Assembly: GCF_041262565.1 (NCBI RefSeq)
Contig: NZ_JBGCCJ010000001.1
Span: 3,782,001 to 3,846,000, forward strand
Direction: 5' to 3'
Source: Leifsonia sp. EB41
GTDB lineage: Bacteria; Actinomycetota; Actinomycetes; Actinomycetales; Microbacteriaceae
DNA length: 64,000 nucleotides
Of the stretch, positions 38,135 to 46,414 are shown in pieces (within the stretch, counting starts at the first letter, position 1; each line of letters opens with the position of its first letter). Position numbers and translations under genes: made by a program. The notes under the pieces are model-generated. The model did not search any database and was not told where the DNA came from. It saw nothing but the letters and a program-made list of their open reading frames with translations.

Positions 38135-39470
38135 GCAGCACCCCTTCGTAGAACCGGATCCCGCGCAGCCACGTCGCCACGTGGATCCGCTCGTTGCGCG
38201 CGTGCAGCGTCCCGCGCTCCTCGGTGCTCATCTCGAACGGCGTGAACCGGTAGACCGCATCGCTGATCGCGGTGAAGTGCCGGCCGTCACTCGCCCCGAG
38301 CATGATGTACGGGGTCACGATCGCGTCCGGGTGGACGGCAGCGATGGCTCCCGCCACCGCCTCCCACTCCGGGCCGGACGTGGGGGACACCGGGGACGGC
38401 TCCGTCGGGTCGATCGTCTCGATGCGCACGAGCGGGTCGTGGATGGCGCGGCGGAGGTGGGCGACGGTCTCGGCGACGCTCGACCCGACCGCGATGCGCA
38501 CGTTGAGCACCGCCGTCGCGGTCTCCGGCAGCGCGTTCGCGGCGAGGCTGCCGCTGAGCTGCGTGACCGCGGTCGTCGTGCGCACGATCGCGCGCGTCTC
38601 GTCGCTCAGCCGGCCGAGGACGGCGACCAGGGCCGGCTTCAGCCGCCTGGCGCGCGTGAACACCGCACGGAGCGGGCCGGTCGCGTGCGCGCCGAGCGTC
38701 TCCACCATCTGGAGGTTCGTCTCGGTGAGACGGGCGGGGAACGGCTTGGCGTTCAGCCGGGTGATCGCGCGCGCGAGCCGCACGGTCGCCGCGAGCTTGG
38801 GCGGGGTGGAGGCGTGGCCGCCGTGCTGCTCGACTGTCAGCCGCACGCTGGTGATGCCCTTCTCGCTGACGCCGACGACGGCGATGGGCTTGGTCACGCC
38901 GGGGAAGATGTCTTCGACCACGGCCCCGCCCTCGTCCAGCACCAGGGCCGGCCGCACGCCGCGCCCGGCGAGGGCGGTGACGATGGCCTGTGCGCCGGAG
39001 CCGACCGTCTCCTCGTCGTGGCCGAAGCTGAGGTACACGTCCGCCGCGGGGGTGTGGCCGGCGGCGACCAGGGCCTCCACCGCCTCCAGGATGGCGACGA
39101 ACGCGCCCTTATCGTCCAGCGTGCCGCGGCTCCACAGCACGCGGTCGTCGCCGGCACCGGTGAGCTCCGCGCCGAACGGCGGGTGCTCCCAGCCCTCGTC
39201 GGTGGCGGGGACGACGTCGTAGTGCGCCATCAGGACGGTGGGGGCGCCGTCGCCCGTGCCGCGCCAGCGGTAGAGCAGTGAGTGGCCGTGCTGCTCGCAG
39301 TCGAGAACCGCGTGCAGGCGCGGGTACAGCCCGGGCAGCGCCGCGATGAACGCGTCGAACGCCGCCCAGTCGGTCTCCTCGACAGGGAGGCGGGACATGG
39401 TCGGGAGGCGCAGCAGCGTCCGGAAGCGCTCGACGGCGGCGTCGCCGTCGAGACGGAGGTCGTCGCTCAC
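38124..39470 (-). CDS. M20-family metallopeptidase (dipeptidase/deacylase type)
   Basis: 448 residues. Metal ligands and catalytic residues visible: MAHYDVVP (His, then Asp), GTLDDKGAF (bridging Asp), HDEETVGS (general base Glu and ligand), and a late SDGRHF His. The dimerisation lid domain lies in the middle (VEQHGGHAS). Function is hydrolysis of small peptides or N-acyl amino acids. GTG start overlaps the macro-domain gene stop (GTGA), so it is third in a csoR-like/macro/M20 operon. Confidence 0.92.
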   Translation of the reverse strand: MSDDLRLDGDAAVERFRTLLRLPTMSRLPVEETDWAAFDAFIAALPGLYPRLHAVLDCEQHGHSLLYRWRGTGDGAPTVLMAHYDVVPATDEGWEHPPFGAELTGAGDDRVLWSRGTLDDKGAFVAILEAVEALVAAGHTPAADVYLSFGHDEETVGSGAQAIVTALAGRGVRPALVLDEGGAVVEDIFPGVTKPIAVVGVSEKGITSVRLTVEQHGGHASTPPKLAATVRLARAITRLNAKPFPARLTETNLQMVETLGAHATGPLRAVFTRARRLKPALVAVLGRLSDETRAIVRTTTAVTQLSGSLAANALPETATAVLNVRIAVGSSVAETVAHLRRAIHDPLVRIETIDPTEPSPVSPTSGPEWEAVAGAIAAVHPDAIVTPYIMLGASDGRHFTAISDAVYRFTPFEMSTEERGTLHARNERIHVATWLRGIRFYEGVLRGR

Positions 39471-39994
39471 TCGCCGGCCGCCGTGCGGAACGCCGCCAGC
39501 GCGTCGTCGCTGAACAGCACGAAGCGCACCAGCTCCACCGAGCCGACGCCGGAGGACAGCACGGCGCGCACGGTGCTCACCGCGATCCGCGCCGCGTCGT
39601 CCATCGGCCAGCCGTAGACGCCGGCGGACACGGCGGGGAAGGCGACCGTCGCGGCGCCGAGCTCGCGGGCGACCCGCAGCGACGACCGGTACGCGTTCTG
39701 CAGGTCGGGGGTGCGGTCCTCGTGCTGCGCCCAGACCGGGCCGACCGTGTGGATGACCCACTGCGCCGCGAGGTCTCCCGCGGTCGTCGCGACGGCCTGA
39801 CCCGTCGGCAGACCGTCGGGAAGGGTGGTGGCGCGCAGCTCGCGGCAGGCGGCCAGGATGGCAGGGCCGCCGCGGCGGTGGATCGCGCCGTCGACGCCGC
39901 CTCCGCCGAGGAGGGAGCTGTTGGCCGCGTTGACCACGGCGTCCACGGCCTGCTCAGTGATGTCGCCGCGGACGATCTCGATGGGGTCCGTCAC
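39467..39994 (-). CDS. Macro-domain protein (O-acetyl-ADP-ribose deacetylase/MacroD type)
   Basis: 175 residues, a single macro domain. ADP-ribose-binding signature IVRGDITEQAVDAVVNAANS, LGGGGVDGAIHRRGG and AVSAGVYGWP are canonical for the MacroD/YmdB class, which hydrolyses O-acetyl-ADP-ribose or mono-ADP-ribosyl groups. GTG start 1 base after the CsoR-like gene and GTGA overlap with the M20 gene: a tight operon. Confidence 0.92.
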   Translation of the reverse strand: MTDPIEIVRGDITEQAVDAVVNAANSSLLGGGGVDGAIHRRGGPAILAACRELRATTLPDGLPTGQAVATTAGDLAAQWVIHTVGPVWAQHEDRTPDLQNAYRSSLRVARELGAATVAFPAVSAGVYGWPMDDAARIAVSTVRAVLSSGVGSVELVRFVLFSDDALAAFRTAAGE

Positions 39995-39995
39995 A

Positions 39996-40274
39996 TCAGC
40001 CCCGGTTGTTCGAGAGCTCGTACACCTTCAGGAGCTCGAGGATGGCGTCGTCGCGCTGGTCCCCGCCCTCCTCGAACATCGCGGAGATGTGCGTCTTCAG
40101 GTGGTTCTCGACGAGCAGCTTGTTGAGCGAGCCGAGGGACTTCTGTATCGCGAGCGATTGGGTGATGATATCGACGCAGTAGTCCTCGTTCTCGATCATC
40201 TTCTCGAGGCCGCGCAGCTGCCCCTCGAGGATGCGCGTGCGGTGCAGCGCCCTCTTCTTGATGTCTGCGATCAC
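39996..40274 (-). CDS. CsoR/RcnR/FrmR family metal- or formaldehyde-sensing repressor
   Basis: 92 residues, all-helical DUF156 fold. Sensor positions are C33, H58 and H62 (EDYCVDI ... NHLKTH). The third ligand is His rather than the Cys of copper CsoR, closer to RcnR/DmeR; an N-terminal His like that of RcnR is not obvious. GTG start; TATCCT (40282-40287, minus) ends 7 bases upstream (leaderless). G/C-rich palindromes in the divergent region are likely operators. Inducer unknown. Confidence 0.88.
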   Translation of the reverse strand: MIADIKKRALHRTRILEGQLRGLEKMIENEDYCVDIITQSLAIQKSLGSLNKLLVENHLKTHISAMFEEGGDQRDDAILELLKVYELSNNRG

Positions 40275-40300
40275 GGGACCAAGGATACCGCGGAAACCGG

Positions 40301-40352
40301 ATACCCCGGCCAGGTATGCGGGAGTAACGGGTGCACCCCCTAAAGGGGGGTG
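40301..40352. promoter_or_regulatory. Candidate CsoR-type operators
   Basis: ATACC-N7-GGTAT at 40301-40317 sits at the -35 position of the csoR-like gene. A second site CACCCCC-TAAAG-GGGGGTG at 40334-40352 resembles the G-tract operators of CsoR/RcnR/CstR repressors and lies 75 bases before the divergent FucU-like start. Confidence 0.55.
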
Positions 40353-40426
40353 TGAGAGGACATACTGCCGGGTCTATCCTCCCAACAGGGGTTGAGAAAT
40401 ATTCGTTTTACAGGAAAGGCCCGACT

Positions 40427-40855
40427 TTGCTGAAGAACCTCAGCCCGCTGCTGTCCGGTGCGCTCTTGAGCGCTCTCGATTCCATGCACGATGGCGACAT
40501 GCTTACCCTTGTCGGCAGCGGCTATCCCGAAGAAGCACTCACCGCGCCCGTCGTCCACCTGGGGGAGGACGCCACCACCGAAGCGGCCGCCGAGGCCATC
40601 CTCAGCGTGTTCCCGCTCGACACCGCAGACCCGTCGCCGATCGTGTTCCTCGACCTCGCAGGAGAGCCCTACGAAGTCCCCGACGTCGCCTTCGCCGTCA
40701 ACGGCATCGCTTCGGACGCAGAACTGCGTCGCATCCCGATGAGCCGGCTCGACCTCGAGCCGTTCGTCGAGCTGGCCCGCCGCTCCGCTGTCATCGTCCG
40801 TGTGGGATCGGACGCGCCGCCGTGCGCGTTCCTGTTCCGCAGGGGCGCTCTCTGA
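40427..40855 (+). CDS. FucU/RbsD-fold protein lacking mutarotase residues
   Basis: 142 residues from TTG 40427, which has AGGAAAGG (40412-40419) 7 bases upstream; longer in-frame starts lack a ribosome-binding site. The N-terminus LKNLSPLLSGALLSALDSM aligns with FucU (LKTISPLISPELLKVLAEM) and the end VGSDAPPCAFLFRRG with its TGERAKYGNILLKKG. But GHGD is MHDGD (His shifted), the following Asp is Gly, and the late Glu/Tyr pair is gone. Fold kept, sugar-mutarotase chemistry probably lost. Divergent from the CsoR-like operon. Confidence 0.7.
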   Translation: MLKNLSPLLSGALLSALDSMHDGDMLTLVGSGYPEEALTAPVVHLGEDATTEAAAEAILSVFPLDTADPSPIVFLDLAGEPYEVPDVAFAVNGIASDAELRRIPMSRLDLEPFVELARRSAVIVRVGSDAPPCAFLFRRGAL

Positions 40856-40963
40856 ACAGCCCGCACCAGCAGGCGTCCGCGTCCCGGGGATGAGGTCTCG
40901 TCCCAGGGGCGCGGACCGTTCTGCGGCGCGGACCGTTCAGGGACGGTCGCTTAGAGTTGGACG

Positions 40964-41299
40964 GTGCCATACACCCCGCAGCCGCCCGCCTACAACCGCG
41001 CCGCCCTGGCGCCCGGCATCCTCGGCGCGCTCGTGCTGCTCTTCGGGCTGGCGTTCGCGGACTGGTACACCTACGTGGAGTACGCGGTCTGCATCCTGGC
41101 GCTCATCCTGTGCGTGTTCTCCTGGCAGGCGAAGCAGCGCTGGTGGCTGGCCGGGCTGATCCCGATCGCCCTGCTCTGGAACCCGATCTTCCCGGTCCCT
41201 GGGCTCACCCCGGTGCTGCCGTTGGTGAGCCTCGCGGCGGCCGCCGTCTTCGTCTCGGCTGGGCTTCTGATCAAGATTCCGGCCGACACACGCCGCTGA
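40964..41299 (+). CDS. Small membrane protein (DUF6804-like), three TM segments
   Basis: 111 residues. Three hydrophobic helices (about 14-32, 38-52 and 58-100, the last possibly two) and a central WWLAGLIPIALLWNPIFPV segment resembling DUF6804-type proteins. Function unknown. TAGAGT at 40952-40957 ends 6 bases before GTG 40964 (leaderless). Confidence 0.7.
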   Translation: MPYTPQPPAYNRAALAPGILGALVLLFGLAFADWYTYVEYAVCILALILCVFSWQAKQRWWLAGLIPIALLWNPIFPVPGLTPVLPLVSLAAAAVFVSAGLLIKIPADTRR

Positions 41300-41469
41300 C
41301 CCGTCCCGATACGGTAAAATGACGGTTGCACGGCCGTCCTGCGCCGTGCGCCCGGCGTTCTGCGATGCTCGGTCGGACCACTCGGTTCCGTTCCCCGCCG
41401 CCGCGCCGGCCCTCACGCCATAACGGCGTCGCGTCCTCTGTCAGCGCGCGGCGCCTCCACTGGAGGACC
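41300..41469 (+). promoter_or_regulatory. Upstream region of the SNF2 helicase gene
   Basis: 170 GC-rich bases. A good -10 hexamer TAAAAT is at 41315-41320, without a clear -35. The remaining 140-base leader keeps the helicase frame open but shows no ribosome-binding site until GGAGG at 41462-41466. Confidence 0.4.
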
Positions 41470-43668
41470 ATGTCTCGTTCGGGTCAGCGCACGTCGCAAC
41501 AGCGCATGTCGGGCCAAGGCGCGTCTCAGCGCGCCTCGTCGCAGCAGCAGCAGCGCCGCAACCGCCACGCCAACAACGACGGGCTCATCCCCGTCCTCGC
41601 GCGCAAGGTGCGCGAGGTGGAGGCGAAGGCCGCAGACGGCAAGAAGCTCGGCCCGACGAACCGCACCAAGTTCCAGGTCATCGCGTTCCTCATGCGCGAG
41701 GAGCGCGCCCGCGCCAAGGCGGACACCGAGCTGAGCGATGCCGCGCGCGCCGAGCAGCTCAAGCGGCTGGACGGCATCGCCACGATCCTGGCGAAGACAG
41801 CAGCCCGCGACACCTCGCTCATCGCGCTGCTGGAGAGCGCCGCCCCGCCCACCGCGACGGCGCAGAAGATCCGGCGCGACTGGCTGCTGGAGTCCGGCAC
41901 CGAGCTCAGCCCGGACGATCTCATCATCACGGTCGAGCGCGTGATCGCGCCCGAGAGCATCATCCCGCCGGAGCTCGCCGAGAAGCAGGTCGTGCCGGCC
42001 TCGGTCAAGGCGCGCCAGCTCTCCAACCCGTTCCTCGCCCCCGACTTCAGCAAGGCCACCGCCCCCGCTCCCGCGCCGCGCCGTCGCCTCGACTCGTGGG
42101 AGCTGCTCGGCCCGCTGTTCAAGTCGTTCGAGTACGGAGCGGGAGGCCAGGCCGCGAGCATGGAGCTCCCGCCCGCCCCGAAGATCGATCGCTACTCCCC
42201 GCAGGGGCTGGAGCTGATGCACCACCAGTCGCGCTTCATCGAGAGCGTGCGCCAGGGCCACCGCCGCTTCCTGCTCGCCGACGAGCCCGGCCTCGGCAAG
42301 ACCGCACAGTCCATCCTCGGCGCGTCCGTCGCCGGCGCCTTCCCGCTGCTCGCGGTCGTCCCGAACGTGGTCAAGATGAACTGGGCGCGCGAGGTCGAGC
42401 GCTGGACGCCGCACCGCCGCGCCACCGTCATCCACGGCGACGGCCAGGGGCTCGACGCGTTCGCCGACGTCGTCATCGTCAACTATGAGGTGCTCGACCG
42501 GCACCTGTCGTGGCTGCGCACGCTCGGCTTCCAGGGCATGGTCGTGGACGAGGCGCACTTCATCAAGAACCTGCACTCGCAGCGTTCCCGGCTCGTGCTC
42601 GGCCTGGCCGAGGCGATCCGCGAGAAGGCGGCCGACCCGCTCCTCATCGCGCTCACCGGAACCCCGCTGATCAACGACATCGACGACTTCAAGGCGATCT
42701 GGCAGTTCCTCGGCTGGATCGACGGCAACAAGCCGACCGCGGAGCTGATGGAGAGCCTGGAGGAGACCGGCCTCACGCCGGCCGACTTCGGGTTCTACGC
42801 CGCCGCCCGCGAGTCCGTCATCGACCTGGGCATCGTCCGCCGCCGCAAGGTGGACGTGGCCGCCGACCTCCCGAGCCGACGCGTGGTCGACCTGCCGGTG
42901 GAGCTGGACGACGACCTCGGCCGCTCGATCATGCAGGCGGAGAAGGAGCTGGCCGCCCGGCTGGTCGCCCGCTTCCACCGCGCCGCCGCCGCGGGCCGTC
43001 CCGACTCGTTCGACGGCGACGACGAGGCGCACCGCAAGCACCTCATCCGCCTGGTCGCGCAGTCCGAGCTGGAGGAGGCGAAGTCGTCCAAGACCGGCGA
43101 CAACGTCTTCACCATGGTCCGCAAGATCGGTCAGGCGAAGGCCGGGCTGGCCTCCGACTACACCGCGCAGCTCGCGCGCTCGGTCGGCAAGGTGGTGTTC
43201 TTCGCCAAGCACATCGACGTCATGGACGCGGCGGAGGAGGCCTTCGCCGCCCGCGACCTGAAGACCATCTCCATCCGCGGAGACCAGACCGCGCTCGCCC
43301 GCCAGAAGGAGATCGACGCCTTCAACAACGACCCGGAGGTCGCTGTCGCGGTCTGCTCGCTCACGGCGGCGGGCGTCGGGCTCAACCTCCAGGCCGCGTC
43401 GAACGTGGTGCTCGCGGAGCTGTCCTGGACGGCCGCCGAGCAGACCCAGGCGATCGACCGCGTGCACCGCATCGGCCAGGACGAGCCGGTCACGGCGTGG
43501 CGGATCATCGCCGCGCAGACCATCGACTCCAAGATCGCGGAGCTGATCGACTCCAAGCAGGGCCTCGCGGCCCGCGCGCTCGACGGCAGCGACGTGGAGA
43601 TCGGCTCGGCCGACTCGGTGCAGCTCGATGCTCTCATCAACCTGCTCGAGGACGCGCTGGAGGCGTAG
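41470..43668 (+). CDS. SNF2-family DEAD/DEAH helicase
   Basis: 732 residues. Gln/Arg-rich N-terminus, a helical region (about 45-190), then the SF2 ATPase: motif I DEPGLGKTAQS, motif II VDEAHFIKN, motif III ALTGTPLIND, motif V GVGLNLQAAS and motif VI QAIDRVHRIGQ. The pattern is SMARCAL1-like, a family associated with annealing or remodelling activity at DNA forks. ATG preceded by GGAGG. No methyltransferase or nuclease gene is next to it, so a restriction/defence role is not suggested. Confidence 0.9.
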   Translation: MSRSGQRTSQQRMSGQGASQRASSQQQQRRNRHANNDGLIPVLARKVREVEAKAADGKKLGPTNRTKFQVIAFLMREERARAKADTELSDAARAEQLKRLDGIATILAKTAARDTSLIALLESAAPPTATAQKIRRDWLLESGTELSPDDLIITVERVIAPESIIPPELAEKQVVPASVKARQLSNPFLAPDFSKATAPAPAPRRRLDSWELLGPLFKSFEYGAGGQAASMELPPAPKIDRYSPQGLELMHHQSRFIESVRQGHRRFLLADEPGLGKTAQSILGASVAGAFPLLAVVPNVVKMNWAREVERWTPHRRATVIHGDGQGLDAFADVVIVNYEVLDRHLSWLRTLGFQGMVVDEAHFIKNLHSQRSRLVLGLAEAIREKAADPLLIALTGTPLINDIDDFKAIWQFLGWIDGNKPTAELMESLEETGLTPADFGFYAAARESVIDLGIVRRRKVDVAADLPSRRVVDLPVELDDDLGRSIMQAEKELAARLVARFHRAAAAGRPDSFDGDDEAHRKHLIRLVAQSELEEAKSSKTGDNVFTMVRKIGQAKAGLASDYTAQLARSVGKVVFFAKHIDVMDAAEEAFAARDLKTISIRGDQTALARQKEIDAFNNDPEVAVAVCSLTAAGVGLNLQAASNVVLAELSWTAAEQTQAIDRVHRIGQDEPVTAWRIIAAQTIDSKIAELIDSKQGLAARALDGSDVEIGSADSVQLDALINLLEDALEA

Positions 43669-43689
43669 CCGGCAGAGAAGGAGAGGGCG

Positions 43690-43881
43690 TCAGGCGATCT
43701 CGGCGTCGTCCGGGTCGAGCGGCACCGGGCGCTCGTCGTCCGGCAGGATCCGGTCGTCGGCCTCGTCGTCGTCCACCGGCAGGTCGTCCTCGTCGCGGAT
43801 GACGTCGGCGGGCTCGTAGTCGCCCTCCTGCGCCTCGAGGAAGTCGTCGTCGTCCTCTCTGGTGCGGTCCGTCTCGCTCAT
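43690..43881 (-). CDS. Small, very acidic hypothetical protein
   Basis: 63 residues, about 40% Asp/Glu, no hydrophobic core; probably disordered. TACCCT (43888-43893, minus) ends 6 bases before the ATG, the same leaderless signature as many neighbours, which supports a real gene. Function unknown. Confidence 0.6.
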   Translation of the reverse strand: MSETDRTREDDDDFLEAQEGDYEPADVIRDEDDLPVDDDEADDRILPDDERPVPLDPDDAEIA

Positions 43882-43938
43882 GCCACGAGGGTACCGCGCG
43901 GGCCGAGCGTGCACGAGAGTGGTTCGCGACGGCCCGGC

Positions 43939-44334
43939 TCAGCCCAGGTCGAACTCGAAGTAGGCGCCGCGGTCGTCGTGCCGGATGCGCGCGGGGCCGC
44001 TGACGCCCGCGAAGTCGTCGGTCCCCGTGCCGGGCACGATGTAGCCGAACGCCGAGGGGTCGTCCGGGTGCTGCAGCGCGCCGTGGTGGACCGTGAACGA
44101 TCCGGAGCGGCCGTCGGGCAGCGTCCCCGTGATCCGCTCGGCCGCGAGGTAGCCGCGGCCGCCCTCCTCCGTGCCCGAGGACACGAAGTGCGCGATCGAC
44201 TCGCCGACCAGGCCCTCCGTGTACGTCTTGCGCATCACCACCGCGCCCAGCCAGTCGCCCGCGATGCCGGGCAGCTCCTGCGGGTCCCAGCCGGTGACGT
44301 CGAAGCGGGCGGTGACGATGGTGGTGTTGTCCAT
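43939..44334 (-). CDS. DUF3224 family protein
   Basis: 131 residues of lipocalin-like beta strands: ARFDVTGWDPQ, RKTYTEGLVGESIAHFVSSG, SFTVHHGAL, VPGTGTDDFAGVSG and a closing YFEFDLG match DUF3224, an allene-oxide-cyclase-like barrel of unknown function. TAAGCT ends 6 bases before the ATG (leaderless). Confidence 0.85.
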   Translation of the reverse strand: MDNTTIVTARFDVTGWDPQELPGIAGDWLGAVVMRKTYTEGLVGESIAHFVSSGTEEGGRGYLAAERITGTLPDGRSGSFTVHHGALQHPDDPSAFGYIVPGTGTDDFAGVSGPARIRHDDRGAYFEFDLG

Positions 44335-44409
44335 GCCGGGAGCTTAACGAGTGCGTCCGCGCACAGCTTGCAATTTCGCGACAGCGCCGAAGTGGACTAG
44401 ACAGGGGAC

Positions 44410-45030
44410 ATGGCGCAGCACCATACCCAGCTCGAGATCGAGCGCAAGTACGACGTGGACGGCGACCTCCGACCACCCCAGCTCGTCGGCGTCGGGGCGA
44501 TCGCCGTCGAGAGCGAGCCGGAGACCGCCGAACTGGTGGCGACCTATTACGACACGGCCGAGCTGCGGCTCGCCAGGCAGCGCGTCGCGGTGCGCGCGCG
44601 GCGCGGCGGCTCCGACGAGGGCTGGCACGTCAAGCTGCCGCCGACCGGAGAGGGACGGCCGGAGCTGCACTGGCCGCTCGGCGACGGCGTGGAGCCGCCG
44701 GCGGACCTGCGGGAGACCATCCGCGACCAGCTCGGCGACGGTGTCCTGATCCCGGTCGCGCGCGTGACGAACAGCCGCGACACCACCATCCTCAAGGACG
44801 CGGCGGGCTTCGAGCTCGCCGAGCTGTGCGACGACCACGTCCGCGGCGAGAACCTGCAGACCGGCGCGAGCGACGCCTGGCGGGAGTGGGAGGTCGAGCT
44901 GCTCAGCGGCGCCCCCGACTCGCGCGAGCGCCGCACAGCGCTCCTCGACGGCATCGAGGCGGAACTCCTGGCGGCGGGCGCCCGGCCCTCCGCGAGCTCG
45001 TCCAAGCTCCAGCGCGCGCTCGGCCTCTGA
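44410..45030 (+). CDS. CYTH domain protein
   Basis: 206 residues. N-terminal EIERKY provides the ExExK signature; alternating charged strands (YYDTAELRLARQRVAVRARRG, HVKLP, WEVELL) form the triphosphate tunnel. CYTH proteins hydrolyse triphosphates (thiamine-PPP, PPPi) or bind polyphosphate; often found alone or with CHAD domains. No CHAD domain here. The only upstream -10 candidate is TAGACA, 6 bases before the ATG. Confidence 0.9.
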   Translation: MAQHHTQLEIERKYDVDGDLRPPQLVGVGAIAVESEPETAELVATYYDTAELRLARQRVAVRARRGGSDEGWHVKLPPTGEGRPELHWPLGDGVEPPADLRETIRDQLGDGVLIPVARVTNSRDTTILKDAAGFELAELCDDHVRGENLQTGASDAWREWEVELLSGAPDSRERRTALLDGIEAELLAAGARPSASSSKLQRALGL

Positions 45031-45048
45031 GCGGCCGGGCGCCGACGG

Positions 45049-45318
45049 ATTTTGGTGCTCCGGTATACCTCGGGCATGATGCCTCTGATCGGCCCGGGCG
45101 CGGCGGGATTTTGGTGCTCCGGTATACCTCGGGCATGATGCCTCTGATCGGCCCGGGCGCGGCGGGATTTTGGTGCTCCGGTATACCTCGGGCATGATGC
45201 CTCTGATCGGCCCGGGCGCGGCGGGATTTTGGTGCTCCGGTATACCTCGGGCATGATGCCTCTGATCGGCCCGGGCGCGGCGGGATTTTGGTGCTCCGGT
45301 ATACCTCGGGCATGATGC
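45049..45318. repeat. 59-bp perfect tandem repeat array upstream of pfkA
   Basis: Four identical 59-bp units (45049-45107, 45108-45166, 45167-45225, 45226-45284) followed by a 34-bp partial unit (45285-45318). Each unit holds TTGGTG at unit positions 4-9, CATGAT at 27-32 (17-bp spacer), the palindrome GGTATACC and the small inverted repeat GGCAT-G-ATGCC. No spacers, so not CRISPR. Unit length is not a multiple of 3 and the array is intergenic. Confidence 0.95.
45288..45316 (+). promoter_or_regulatory. Candidate pfkA promoter in the last repeat unit
   Basis: TTGGTG (45288-45293), 17-bp spacer, CATGAT (45311-45316). The partial unit ends just after this pair, leaving about 24 bases of leader before the ATG at 45347. 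The same pair is present in each of the four upstream units. Confidence 0.45.
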
Positions 45319-45346
45319 TCAGGGGCGCAACGAGAAAGAGAGCAGC

Positions 45347-46375
45347 ATGAAGATCGGCATCCTCACCAGTGGCGGCGACTGTCCCGGACTGAACGCGGTC
45401 ATCCGCGGCGCGGTCCTCAAGGGCGACCGCGTGTACGGGTCCGAGTTCGCCGGCTTCCGCTACGGCTGGCGCGGCGTGGTCGATGGCGACATCATGCCGC
45501 TCGACCGGCACAGCGTCCGCGGCCTCTCGCGCCAGGGCGGCACCATCCTGGGCTCCAGCCGCACGAACCCGTTCGAGGGCGACAAGGGCGGCCCGGAGAA
45601 CATCCAGCGGATGATGGACGAGAACGGCATCGACGCGATCATCGCGATCGGCGGGGAGGGCACGCTCACGGCGGCCCGCCGGCTCACCGACGCGGGCCTC
45701 AAGATCGTCGGCGTGCCGAAGACCATCGACAACGACCTCGCCGCCACCGACTACTCCTTCGGCTTCGACACCGCGGTGGAGATCGCGACAGAGGCCATCG
45801 ACCGCCTCCGCACCACCGCCGAGTCGCATCAGCGCTGCATGGTCGTGGAGGTCATGGGCCGCCACGTCGGCTGGATCGCCTTGCACTCGGGCATGGCGGG
45901 CGGCGCGCACGCCATCCTCATCCCGGAGCAGCCCAAGTCCATCGAGCAGATCTGCGAGTGGGTCGAGTCGGTGCGCGACCGCGGCCGCGCGCCGGTGATC
46001 GTCGTCTCCGAGGGCTTCCACCTCGACACGATGGAGGAGGCGCACTCGCACAAGGGCCTCGACGCCTTCAACCGTCCGCGCCTCGGCGGGATCGGCGAGA
46101 TGCTGGCCCCGATGATCGAGGAGCGCACCGGCATCGAGTCGCGCGCGTCGGTCCTCGGCCACATGCAGCGCGGCGGCGTCCCGAGCGCCTACGACCGCGT
46201 GCTCGCGACCCGGCTCGGCATGGCGGCGGTCGACGCGGCCTACGAGGGCCGCTGGGGCTCGATGGTGTCGCTGCGCGGCACCGACGTCGTGAACGTGTCG
46301 ATCGCCGACGCGACCGGCGGCCTCAAGACCGTTCCGCCTGCGCGGTACGAGGAGGCGGAGCTGCTCTTCGGCTGA
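45347..46375 (+). CDS. pfkA: 6-phosphofructokinase (actinobacterial ATP-type)
   Basis: 342 residues. TSGGDCPGLNAVIRG, phosphate-binding GGEGTLTAA, catalytic PKTIDNDL, and MGRHVGWIA are present. Gly after GGE indicates ATP rather than PPi as donor, while the Lys in PKTIDND is shared with PPi enzymes; this mixed pattern is usual for actinobacterial group III PFKs. Commits fructose-6-P to glycolysis. It is preceded by a 59-bp repeat array that may supply promoters. Confidence 0.95.
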   Translation: MKIGILTSGGDCPGLNAVIRGAVLKGDRVYGSEFAGFRYGWRGVVDGDIMPLDRHSVRGLSRQGGTILGSSRTNPFEGDKGGPENIQRMMDENGIDAIIAIGGEGTLTAARRLTDAGLKIVGVPKTIDNDLAATDYSFGFDTAVEIATEAIDRLRTTAESHQRCMVVEVMGRHVGWIALHSGMAGGAHAILIPEQPKSIEQICEWVESVRDRGRAPVIVVSEGFHLDTMEEAHSHKGLDAFNRPRLGGIGEMLAPMIEERTGIESRASVLGHMQRGGVPSAYDRVLATRLGMAAVDAAYEGRWGSMVSLRGTDVVNVSIADATGGLKTVPPARYEEAELLFG

Positions 46376-46414
46376 CCCTCCCTTCCGGCGAGGCGCGGGG
46401 TTAGGCTCCACCGT

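Noticed and set aside
41470-43668. Anti-phage defence system around the SNF2 helicase
   Set aside because: Neighbours are a small membrane protein, an acidic peptide and DUF3224; no nuclease, methyltransferase or other defence gene is near.
45049-45318. CRISPR array or repeat-containing protein
   Set aside because: Units are contiguous with no variable spacers, there are no cas genes, and 59 is not a multiple of 3, so each copy is read in a different frame.
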